Assembly (NCBI GenBank): GCA_964604675.1
Contig: CAZSAT010000053.1
Span: 1-45,874, forward strand
Direction: 5' to 3'
Origin: CAZSAT01 sp964604675
GTDB taxonomy: Bacteria; Myxococcota_A; UBA796; CAJQPC01
Length of the DNA stretch: 45,874 nucleotides
Made by a program: the position numbers and the translations under genes. This document shows positions 25,358 through 32,206 of the stretch, one piece after another (position 1 is the first letter of the stretch; every line of letters begins with the position of its first letter). Under the pieces are notes generated by a model, which did no database searches, was not told the DNA's origin, and saw nothing but the letters and a program-made list of their open reading frames with translations.

Positions 25358-25383
25358 GCCACCTCCGGGCGGGCGGGGTTAAC
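25358..25383. promoter_or_regulatory. 26-bp divergent start region
   Basis: It holds the guaA Shine-Dalgarno (minus strand) and the palindrome GTTAAC (25377-25382) next to GTG 25384. The gap is too short for two ordinary promoters outside coding DNA, so promoter parts must lie inside the genes. No purine operator is recognised. Confidence 0.3.
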
Positions 25384-26694
25384 GTGACCGGCGTGCACCG
25401 GCTCTTTGTGAACGCCCAGCTGGTCCGTTGTGACGCCGCCATGTCGGTGGAGCACGCGGACCTCCGCGTCGTCGACGGCGTCATCGCCGAGATCGGGCGC
25501 GATCTCGAGCGCGACGACGCCGAGGTGGTGGACCTGAGCGGCCGTTGGCTCATGCCCGGCTTCGTGCAGTCGCACGTCCACCTCTGTCAGACCCTGTTCC
25601 GTGGCCTGGCGGACGACCTGCAGCTCCTGGACTGGCTCCGCACACGCATCTGGCCGCTCGAGGCCTCACACGACGACGACTCGATGTACTGGAGCGCCCG
25701 GCTGGGCGTGAGCGAGCTGCTCCTCGGCGGCACCACGGCGATCCTCGACATGGGCACGGCACGCTCCGTCGACCCGCTGTTCACGGCCTGCGGAGAGGCC
25801 GGCCTGCGCGCATTCATCGGGCGTGCGCTCATGGATCGTGACAACGAAGCGGGCCTCTCACAGCCGACCGAAGCCGCGCTCCAGGCCGCGTGCGACGAGG
25901 CGGACCGGCACGCCCACCATGCGCGCCAGGGCTATGCCTTCGCCCCGCGCTTCGTGCCGAGCTGCACCGAAGAGCTCCTGCGGCAGGTGGTGGTGGAGGC
26001 GCGGCGTCGCGGGTGCCTCATCCACTCCCACGCTTCCGAGAACCGCGCCGAGGTGGAGCTCGTGCGGGAGCTGACGGGGCGCGACAACCTGGTGTACCTC
26101 CACGGCCTGGGCATGAGCGGGCCCGATGTGGCGCTCGCCCACTGTGTCCACGTCACCGACGAAGAGGTCGAGCTCCTCGCGGAGACGGGCACGCGGGTGC
26201 TCCACTGTCCGTCCTCCAACCTGAAGCTCGGAAGCGGGATCTGCCCGGTGCCCGAGCTCGTCGAAGCCGGGGTTCACGTCTCCATCGGAGCCGACGGCGC
26301 CCCCTGCAACAACCGGCTCGACGCGTTCACGGAGGTCCGAACGGCGGCGCTCGTGCAGAAGCCCCGCCTCGGCGCCGACGCCATGCCGGCCGCGCTCGCG
26401 CTCGCGCTCGCCACCCGGCACGGCGCAGAGGCGCTCGGACTCCCCGCGGGAGAGCTCTCGGTGGGCAAGCTCGCAGACCTCGTCGTGCTCGATGCCGACG
26501 ACCTCGCTGCCCTTCCCGGGCACGACCCGATGTCCACCATCGTGTACGCGATGCGCCCCGCCAGCGTCCAGTCCACGTGGATCGCCGGCGAGTGCGTGGC
26601 CCGTGACGGACGCGTGGTGGGCTGGGACCGCGCAGACACGGTCGCCGGGGTGCGGAACGCGCTCGGGCGTGTGCTCGAGCGGGTGGGTCTGTGA
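25384..26694 (+). CDS. Amidohydrolase, SsnA / MTA-SAH / 5'-deoxyadenosine deaminase-like
   Basis: 436 aa, GTG start. ATZ/TRZ-type amidohydrolase with full metal set: HVHLCQTLFRG (HxH), IHSHASENRAEVE, LAHCVHVTDEE and GADGAPCNNRLDAFTEVR (Asp plus the NN-L-D-x-F motif typical of MTA/SAH and 5'-deoxyadenosine deaminases). CPSSNLKLGSG is also characteristic. Likely a cytosolic purine or adenosine-derivative deaminase; guanine or 8-oxoguanine deaminase cannot be excluded. Overlaps the XdhC gene (GTGA). The alternative start GTG 25393 is less supported. Confidence 0.85.
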   Translation: MTGVHRLFVNAQLVRCDAAMSVEHADLRVVDGVIAEIGRDLERDDAEVVDLSGRWLMPGFVQSHVHLCQTLFRGLADDLQLLDWLRTRIWPLEASHDDDSMYWSARLGVSELLLGGTTAILDMGTARSVDPLFTACGEAGLRAFIGRALMDRDNEAGLSQPTEAALQAACDEADRHAHHARQGYAFAPRFVPSCTEELLRQVVVEARRRGCLIHSHASENRAEVELVRELTGRDNLVYLHGLGMSGPDVALAHCVHVTDEEVELLAETGTRVLHCPSSNLKLGSGICPVPELVEAGVHVSIGADGAPCNNRLDAFTEVRTAALVQKPRLGADAMPAALALALATRHGAEALGLPAGELSVGKLADLVVLDADDLAALPGHDPMSTIVYAMRPASVQSTWIAGECVARDGRVVGWDRADTVAGVRNALGRVLERVGL

Positions 26695-27533
26695 GGGTCT
26701 TGCGCGCGGCCGCGCAAGCCATGGCCTCCGGTCGCGACGCCGTGCTCTGCAGCGTGATCGGGGTCGATGGCAGCGCGCCCCGGAAGCCGGGGGCCCGCAT
26801 GCTCGTCTACGCTGACGGCACCATCGTCGGTACCATCGGTGGTGGCGAGTGGGAGCGGCGCGTGATCGCAGCGGCCCTCGATGCCTTGGAGCGCGGCCAG
26901 CCCGTACGGGTCGCCGCTCACCTCACACGCGACATGGGCATGTGCTGTGGCGGCGCAATGGAGGCCTACGTGGAACCGCTGGAACGAACCGACCGGCTGC
27001 ACGTCTTCGGCGCTGGACACGTGGGCACAGCGCTCGCCCGTCTGGCGCGGGACCTCGGCTTCGAGGTCCACGTGTACGACGAACGGGAGGACTGGCTCGA
27101 GGAGGGGCGCCTGCCAGGCTGCACGCTGCACGAGGGCGATCCCAGCCGAGCGCTCGTGGTGCTGGGCAGTCGGGACTTCGCGGTCATCGTCACCCACAGC
27201 CACCAGCTCGACCAGGCCCTGCTCATGGGCTTGATCGGGCAGGACTACGCCTACCTCGGCATGATCGGAAGCCGAGCCAAGGTCGCGAAGTTCTTCGTGC
27301 GCCTTCGTGCCGCCGGCGTGGACGAGGCGCGGTTCAGCCGCGTGTCCACCCCGGTCGGCCTCGACATCGGCGCCGAGACGCCCGAGGAGATCGCGGTCGC
27401 CATCGCCGCCGAGTTGATCCGCGTGCGGCGTGGTCACAGCGGCACCGTGCGCCCCCTGGCCGAGATTCCGCTGGCGGCGCGCGGAGGCGATGGGACCGCT
27501 CGCCCTCCGGCCCTGGAAGAGCTCGTCAGTTGA
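26691..27533 (+). CDS. XdhC/CoxI-family protein
   Basis: 280 aa. XdhC proteins bind molybdenum cofactor, help its sulfuration and deliver it to xanthine dehydrogenase-type enzymes. The N-terminal domain has TIVGTIGGGEWERRVI and DMGMCCGGAMEAYVEP. The Rossmann-like C-terminal domain has HVFGAGHVGTALARLARDLG and later IGSRAKVAKF. No xdhA/xdhB gene is in the window, so the client enzyme must be elsewhere. Coupling to a purine-type deaminase favours purine breakdown. Converges on apaG with 8 bp overlap. Confidence 0.85.
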   Translation: MRVLRAAAQAMASGRDAVLCSVIGVDGSAPRKPGARMLVYADGTIVGTIGGGEWERRVIAAALDALERGQPVRVAAHLTRDMGMCCGGAMEAYVEPLERTDRLHVFGAGHVGTALARLARDLGFEVHVYDEREDWLEEGRLPGCTLHEGDPSRALVVLGSRDFAVIVTHSHQLDQALLMGLIGQDYAYLGMIGSRAKVAKFFVRLRAAGVDEARFSRVSTPVGLDIGAETPEEIAVAIAAELIRVRRGHSGTVRPLAEIPLAARGGDGTARPPALEELVS

Positions 27534-27909
27534 GCTCGAGCGGGTCGCACAAGGTGAAGGGCGCGATCTCGGCCGAAAAGCGAGCTCCATCGTCGCGCAC
27601 CATCTCGTACTGGCCGTGCATGGTGCCCATCGACGTGCTCAGCGGGCAGCCCGAGGTGTAGCGGAAGCTGTCGCCTGGCTCCAGCCGTGGCTGCTGTCCC
27701 ACCACCCCCATACCGCTGATGTGCTCCTGCTGCCCGGTGGCGTCGGTGATGACCCACACCCGGCTCACGAGCTGCGCCGGCGAGTCGCCGACGTTCTCGA
27801 CGAGCACGCTGTAGCTGAAGAACCAGAAGCGCGCCGCCGGATCGGATTGTTCCGGATGGTAGCGGGGGGTCACCCGGATGCGGATGCCGTCGGTGGTGTA
27901 GTCGGACAC
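27526..27909 (-). CDS. apaG: ApaG protein
   Basis: 127 aa, the usual family length; GTG start. Matches ApaG throughout: IRIRVTPRYHPEQSDP, FWFFSYSVLVENVG, VSRVWVITDATGQQE, LEPGDSFRYTSGCPLST, GTMHGQYEM. ApaG is a small beta-sandwich (FN3-like) protein linked to Co2+ resistance and Mg2+ efflux; its exact role is unclear. Lies 13 bp after the lipoprotein gene on the same strand, perhaps in one transcript. Confidence 0.95.
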   Translation of the reverse strand: MSDYTTDGIRIRVTPRYHPEQSDPAARFWFFSYSVLVENVGDSPAQLVSRVWVITDATGQQEHISGMGVVGQQPRLEPGDSFRYTSGCPLSTSMGTMHGQYEMVRDDGARFSAEIAPFTLCDPLELN

Positions 27910-27922
27910 CCCCGTGGTCTAA

Positions 27923-28375
27923 CTAATCACACACCGCGTCGTCGTTGTCGTCGAAGCAGCCGCTGCCCGTGAGCCCCACGAAGAGCTCGGGGGTCTCCGA
28001 GTCGTTGGTGACGACGACCAGCTCCGCAGAGAACTCGCCCACCGCGGTCGGGTAGAAGAACACGTTCATCGGCAGGGTCTTGTCCGGCTCCAGATCGAGC
28101 GGGAGGAAGTCCAGGTTGGGCAACGCGAAGTCGGTGGCGTAGTCGCCGGAGATGTAGATCTCCTGCACCTCGACCGCCACGCCCCCCTCGGAGATCAGCG
28201 TGACCTCCTCGGCCGAGCCATCGCCATCGGGCGGTGCCTCCAGGAAGTCGACCGAGTCGCTGGGCACCACGGAGAGCACGGGGCCGTTCATCTCGTAGGC
28301 CACCAGACCGAGCTCGCCGCAGGCGGTGGTGACGGCCAGGCAGCTGGCGAGAATCAGAGGTGCTGTACGTCGCAT
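27923..28375 (-). CDS. Lipoprotein with ASH-like (choice-of-anchor) domain
   Basis: 150 aa from ATG 28375, chosen for GGAG at 28384-28381 and the signal MRRTAPLILASCLAVTTAC (lipobox TTAC). It is one of the few conventional signal peptides here. The mature part resembles an ASPM/Hydin beta domain: VDFLEAPPDGDGSAEEVTLI, LPMNVFFYPTAVGEFSAEL, VVVTNDSETPELFVGLTGSG. It ends in an acidic DDNDDAVCD. Possibly a surface adhesion or scaffold part. Function unknown. Confidence 0.68.
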   Translation of the reverse strand: MRRTAPLILASCLAVTTACGELGLVAYEMNGPVLSVVPSDSVDFLEAPPDGDGSAEEVTLISEGGVAVEVQEIYISGDYATDFALPNLDFLPLDLEPDKTLPMNVFFYPTAVGEFSAELVVVTNDSETPELFVGLTGSGCFDDNDDAVCD

Positions 28376-28590
28376 GCTCACTCCGAGAAAGCTCCGTGCT
28401 GCGCGGTGTGTCGCCCGCGGAGGCGCGCTTCTTACCTCAGGTTCCACAAATGTAGCAAGAAGCATGCCGCGTGATCAAGCCCGATTGTAGCCACGTTGAA
28501 GCCGGCGTGGGCGCCGATGCCCCGCCGAGCTTGCGGCATCGAGGTCGCAGAGGCACCCCCGTCGCACCCTCGCGGTGTACGCTCCCGGAG
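28376..28590. promoter_or_regulatory. Largest intergenic gap, divergent promoters
   Basis: 215 bp with a locally AT-rich stretch (28430-28500). On the minus strand TTGCTA (28459-28454) and TAAGAA (about 28435-28430), 18 bp apart, could drive the lipoprotein-apaG pair. On the plus strand TACGCTCC (28578-28585) lies 5 nt before GTG 28591. No other gene or RNA structure is evident. Confidence 0.35.
28578..28585 (+). promoter_or_regulatory. TAnGCTCC motif before the acyltransferase gene
   Basis: TACGCTCC sits 5 nt before GTG 28591, followed by CGGAG. It fits a -10 element with start of transcription at or near the start codon. Confidence 0.3.
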
Positions 28591-30165
28591 GTGAGCCAGC
28601 GACCCGCCATCTACACCAGCCCGCGTTCGAGCGACGTCGTGGCTCAGCTCATCGCGCGCCTCGATCAGCGCCTCGACGGTCTCGACGACGTCGCCGTCCA
28701 GCGGCTGCTGGAGGACACCGTCTACCAGGAGCGCCAACGCTTCGAGGACGAGTCCCCGACCGAGGACGAGGCCAAGCTGCTCGCCAGGATCTCACGGCTC
28801 GCCCTCGACAACCGCCGCAGCGCCTGGGAAGAGGCTTGCCGGGGATGCGTAGACGCCTACGCACGCGAGATCCACAACCGCTTCAGCCTCCGGGCCTACC
28901 GCATGGCCACGCGCCTGCTCCCCGGGGCCCTCACGCGACTCGTCACCGCCCCGAACGCCGGGCGCGTGATCTCCCGGGACTTCGATCCGCGCGCACGGAT
29001 CCGGATCCAGGGACACGTCGAGCAGGTCAAGCGGCTCGCCGAGCGCGGCACGGTCGTCTTCACGCCCACCCACCTGTCCAACCTCGACAGCCCGCTCATC
29101 GGCTACGCCCTGTTCTCGAGTGGACTGCCCCCCGTGGCCTATGGCGCCGGACTGAACCTCTTCTCGAACCCCGTGATGGAGTTCTGGATGAGCCGGCTCG
29201 GTGCCTACACGGTCGACCGGCGGAAGCAGGGCCAGCTCTACAAGGAGGCGCTCAAGGGCTACGCCACCGAGCTCACCCTCCGGGGGGTGCACAGCCTCTT
29301 CTTCCCCGGCGGCACGCGCTCTCGGAGCGGCCGCGTCGAGAAGCGCGTGAAGAAGGGCCTGCTGGGCACGGCCATCGTGGCCTGGCAGGAGCTGCTCGCC
29401 CAGCGAGCTCCCAGGAGCGACGTGTTCGTGGTGCCGATGACCCTGTCCACCTCGTTGGTCCTCGAGGCGGAGACGCTGATCACCGACAGCCTCGCCCGCG
29501 AGGGCAAGTCCCGGTACATCATCTCCGACGACGAGTTCAGCCGCCCGCGCGACGTCGCGAGCTACCTGTCGCGGGTGCTGAACCTCGACGAGGCCGTGCA
29601 CGTCACCTTCTGCCAGCCGATGGACCTGCTCGGGAATCCGGTCAACGACGACGGCGAGAGCCTCGACGCCAGGGGGCGTGTGGTGGACCGACGCGGCTAC
29701 GTGTGTGACCGGGACGGGCGCCCGGAGGCCGACCCGCAGCGCGACCGGGTCTACACCGACCGCCTGGCCAGGCGGATCGTCGAGTCCTGGCACCGGGAAA
29801 ACGTGGCCCTCTCGACCCACGTCGCGTCCTTCGCCGCGTTCCAGATGCTCGCCGACCGGCACCCTCACCTCGACGTGTTCCACCTCGTGCACCTCGACCC
29901 ACAGCGCCGGCTGATGGAGCGGGGCCGTCTGCTCACGGCGATCGATGACCTCCTGATCGCGCTGTCCACGCTGCAACAGCAGGGGCGCATCCGCACCAGC
30001 CTGCCAACGACCGCCCAGGGCATCCTGGACGAGGCCGTGCACACCTTCGGCAGCTACCACACCCGCAAGGCGCTCCGGCCCGAAGGCGACTGGATCGCAG
30101 CCGACATGGAGCTGACGCTCTACTACCGCAACCGTCTCGTGGGCTACGGCCTGGGGGACGCATGA
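28591..30165 (+). CDS. PlsB-like 1-acyl/glycerol-3-phosphate acyltransferase
   Basis: 524 aa from GTG 28591; the frame opens earlier, but upstream codons look non-coding. Acyltransferase core at about 140-300: HLSNLDSP (H-x4-D motif, about residue 161), GAGLNLFSNP, FFPGGTRSRSGRV (FPEGTRS-like motif with Gly for Glu) and VFVVPMTLS. A large helical C-terminal region follows. Best fits PlsB-type glycerol-3-phosphate acyltransferases, which start phospholipid synthesis at the inner membrane, though no clear transmembrane helix is seen. Coupled (ATGA) to a GpsA-like gene, which points to glycerol-3-phosphate chemistry. Confidence 0.78.
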   Translation: MSQRPAIYTSPRSSDVVAQLIARLDQRLDGLDDVAVQRLLEDTVYQERQRFEDESPTEDEAKLLARISRLALDNRRSAWEEACRGCVDAYAREIHNRFSLRAYRMATRLLPGALTRLVTAPNAGRVISRDFDPRARIRIQGHVEQVKRLAERGTVVFTPTHLSNLDSPLIGYALFSSGLPPVAYGAGLNLFSNPVMEFWMSRLGAYTVDRRKQGQLYKEALKGYATELTLRGVHSLFFPGGTRSRSGRVEKRVKKGLLGTAIVAWQELLAQRAPRSDVFVVPMTLSTSLVLEAETLITDSLAREGKSRYIISDDEFSRPRDVASYLSRVLNLDEAVHVTFCQPMDLLGNPVNDDGESLDARGRVVDRRGYVCDRDGRPEADPQRDRVYTDRLARRIVESWHRENVALSTHVASFAAFQMLADRHPHLDVFHLVHLDPQRRLMERGRLLTAIDDLLIALSTLQQQGRIRTSLPTTAQGILDEAVHTFGSYHTRKALRPEGDWIAADMELTLYYRNRLVGYGLGDA

Positions 30166-31064
30166 AGCTCGGGGTGCTCGGCGCGGGACCCTGGGGCCGC
30201 GCGCTGTACGGCCTCGCCAAGGCGGCGGGCAACGACCCCCTCCTGGGCCACCGCAACCACGCCCCCGACGGCTTCGCCTCCACCGACGATCCGGCGCGGC
30301 TCGGAGCGCACGCGGACCTGATCGCGCTCGCGGTCCCACCGTCGGCGGTGAGGGGCGCGCTGGGAGCGCTCGGGCTCACGAGCCGCCACCGCGTCTTGCT
30401 GATCAGCCGTGGCTTCGACCCCGTCAGCGGACAGTGGCTCTCGCAGCTCGTGACGCATGCGTCGCCGGTCCTTCGCGTGGGCGTGTTGGCTGGCCCCGGC
30501 GTCGCCACAGAGCTCCTGGAGGGGCTGCCGGGCGCTGGCGTCGTGGCCAGCCCGTTCACCGACGTCTGCCGCCTCACCCAGCAGGCGCTGCACAGCGGTC
30601 GGTTTCGGGTCTACCCGTCGCAGGATCTGCGTGGCGTCGAGCTCGCGGGGGCCGCGATGGAGATCCTGGCGTTGGCGGTCGGCATCGTGGACGGCCTCGA
30701 GCTCGGCGCCGGCCTCCGCGGCATCGTGATGGCGCGTGGGCTGGCCGAGGCGGCGAGGCTTGCCGACGCGCTCGGGGCCGACGGGCGCACCCTCGGCGGG
30801 CTCGTCGGTGTGGGCGAGCTGGTCGCCGCCACCTCGTCGCCCGAGCACCGCGCCTATGCGGGTGGGCGCGCCCTCGCCGTCGGCGGCGACGTCGGTCGCA
30901 CCGAGGCGGTCGACACCGCACGGGCTGCTTTGGTGCTTGCGGGAGAGCACGGCATCGAGCTGCCGCTCTGCCAGGCCGTGGCGGCGATCGGTTCCGGTCG
31001 GCTGAGCCCCCAGGACGCCATCCAGCGGCTCATGGAGCGCGCGGCGCCCACCGACGAGTCCTGA
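30162..31064 (+). CDS. GpsA-like protein with altered catalytic residues
   Basis: 300 aa, ATG overlapping the acyltransferase stop. The NAD(P)-dependent glycerol-3-phosphate dehydrogenase fold is clear: GVLGAGPWGRALYGLA, LAGPGVATEL, GVELAGAAMEILALAVGI, ARGLAEAARLADALGADG. Compared with E. coli GpsA, key positions differ. The catalytic Lys of GALKN is M166 (with N to E167). The Lys of TKGLEP is Arg (SRGFDP). The Asp of GLGDL is E219, and the Asn of SRN is A231. It probably does not do the standard reaction and may bind substrate, regulate the acyltransferase, or act on another ligand. Confidence 0.82.
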   Translation: MKLGVLGAGPWGRALYGLAKAAGNDPLLGHRNHAPDGFASTDDPARLGAHADLIALAVPPSAVRGALGALGLTSRHRVLLISRGFDPVSGQWLSQLVTHASPVLRVGVLAGPGVATELLEGLPGAGVVASPFTDVCRLTQQALHSGRFRVYPSQDLRGVELAGAAMEILALAVGIVDGLELGAGLRGIVMARGLAEAARLADALGADGRTLGGLVGVGELVAATSSPEHRAYAGGRALAVGGDVGRTEAVDTARAALVLAGEHGIELPLCQAVAAIGSGRLSPQDAIQRLMERAAPTDES

Positions 31065-31067
31065 CGC

Positions 31068-32192
31068 CTAGAACGTTGCGAGCACACCCGGCCACGTCAG
31101 CTCGAGCCCCATCCACGTCTGCACGCCGGAGCCCGTGGGCACCAGCGCAACGCGCACCAGCGTGCCGCTCACGCCCACGCGCACCAACGCAGCTGGCTGG
31201 AGCGACGCGGCCAACGGCGCCAGGGTGACGCGACCTTCGTCGACGGATGCGGCCTCACCTCCGATCCACATCGCGGTCGCGCCGAGATCGATGGTCGTGG
31301 ACCAGGGACCGCGGCCTGCTCGCAGCCGTGCCGCGGTGTACGCCTCGCCCGCCACCCAGCTCGCGCTGCCCGCGCGCAAGGCCAGCCATCGCGCTCCCAG
31401 GGGGGCGTTGGCCGTGATCCCGAGGAGCACGCGATCCCGTGCCCGCCCCTCCAGGCTAGCCCCCACCGAGGGGGCATAGGCCAGGTCGGCCGGCAGGAAC
31501 CCGGAGAGCCCGACCGCCAGCTCGCCGCCCACCGCCCTCAGGCCGTCGGCGTCGTCGAGGAGCCGCGTCAGCCGCCCGTTGGTGGCGGCGAACGCGACGT
31601 TGTCCGCTCGCAGCTTGCGCGACACGATGCCCGCGACCTGCCCGTTCTCGTCGACCAACGGCCCGCCTGAGTTCCCCGGGTTGACCGCCGCGTCGACCTG
31701 CACCATGCGCGTGCCGACGGCCGAGACGATGCCTTCGGACACCGACCAGCGCAGCAAGCCGTCGAGCAGGCCCGTTCCGTCCCGCACGCCGTGCGGGTGC
31801 CCCAGGGCCCAGACCGACTCACCGGGTCGGAGCGGTTCGGCGCGCACACTCAGGTAGGGCTGGCCCGCGAGGGCGTCCACCTGCACCAGCGCGAGGTCGT
31901 TGCCAGCATCCTGACCCACCACCCGGCCCGTGCCCGCCACGCCGCCGCGCGTCTCGACGCTCGGCCGCCTGCCGCTCGCGACGCAGTGGTAGGCCGTGGC
32001 CACCGTGCCCTCGGAGTCGATCAACACCCCCGCGCAGATCGCCGAGCCGATGCCCAGGAGCACCACGCTCTCCTGCCACGCCTCGACCTCATCGGGACCT
32101 ACCTCGGCTTGCGCGGTCGGCACGAGGCACAACAAGGTCAGCGCGAGCAGGAGCAGCGACACGCCGAGCAGGGTACATCGTGCCCGACGCAC
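31068..32192 (-). CDS. Trypsin-like serine protease with C-terminal beta-barrel-like tail
   Basis: 374 aa, GTG start. Signal peptide about 1-29 (ends TAQA). DegP/trypsin-like domain about 35-215 with triad H69 (TAYHC), D99 (GNDLAL) and S175 (NPGNSGGPL). Instead of PDZ domains, residues about 220-374 are alternating hydrophobic beta strands (RVLLGITANAPLGARWLALR, TIDLGATAMWIGG) ending in GVLATF. A terminal Phe is typical of outer-membrane proteins. Likely envelope protease, perhaps tethered to the outer membrane. Divergent from the 32207 gene by 14 bp. Confidence 0.78.
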   Translation of the reverse strand: MRRARCTLLGVSLLLLALTLLCLVPTAQAEVGPDEVEAWQESVVLLGIGSAICAGVLIDSEGTVATAYHCVASGRRPSVETRGGVAGTGRVVGQDAGNDLALVQVDALAGQPYLSVRAEPLRPGESVWALGHPHGVRDGTGLLDGLLRWSVSEGIVSAVGTRMVQVDAAVNPGNSGGPLVDENGQVAGIVSRKLRADNVAFAATNGRLTRLLDDADGLRAVGGELAVGLSGFLPADLAYAPSVGASLEGRARDRVLLGITANAPLGARWLALRAGSASWVAGEAYTAARLRAGRGPWSTTIDLGATAMWIGGEAASVDEGRVTLAPLAASLQPAALVRVGVSGTLVRVALVPTGSGVQTWMGLELTWPGVLATF

Positions 32193-32196
32193 CGTC

Positions 32197-32202
32197 GGAG
32201 GT
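32197..32202 (+). promoter_or_regulatory. Shine-Dalgarno fixing the start at 32207
   Basis: GGAGGT lies 4 nt before GTG 32207. This favours a short lipoprotein signal (MLVLTLLFAC) over the longer frame from 32180, which would overlap the divergent protease start. Confidence 0.65.
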
Positions 32203-32206
32203 CGCT

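Noticed and set aside
28376..28590. Structured RNA or riboswitch in the largest gap
   Set aside because: No long stem, tRNA-like fold or known riboswitch core seen by eye; a covariance search was not possible.
32180..32206. Start of the amidohydrolase lipoprotein at GTG 32180
   Set aside because: GTG 32207 has GGAGGT 4 nt upstream and leaves a proper lipobox; 32180 would overlap the divergent protease start.
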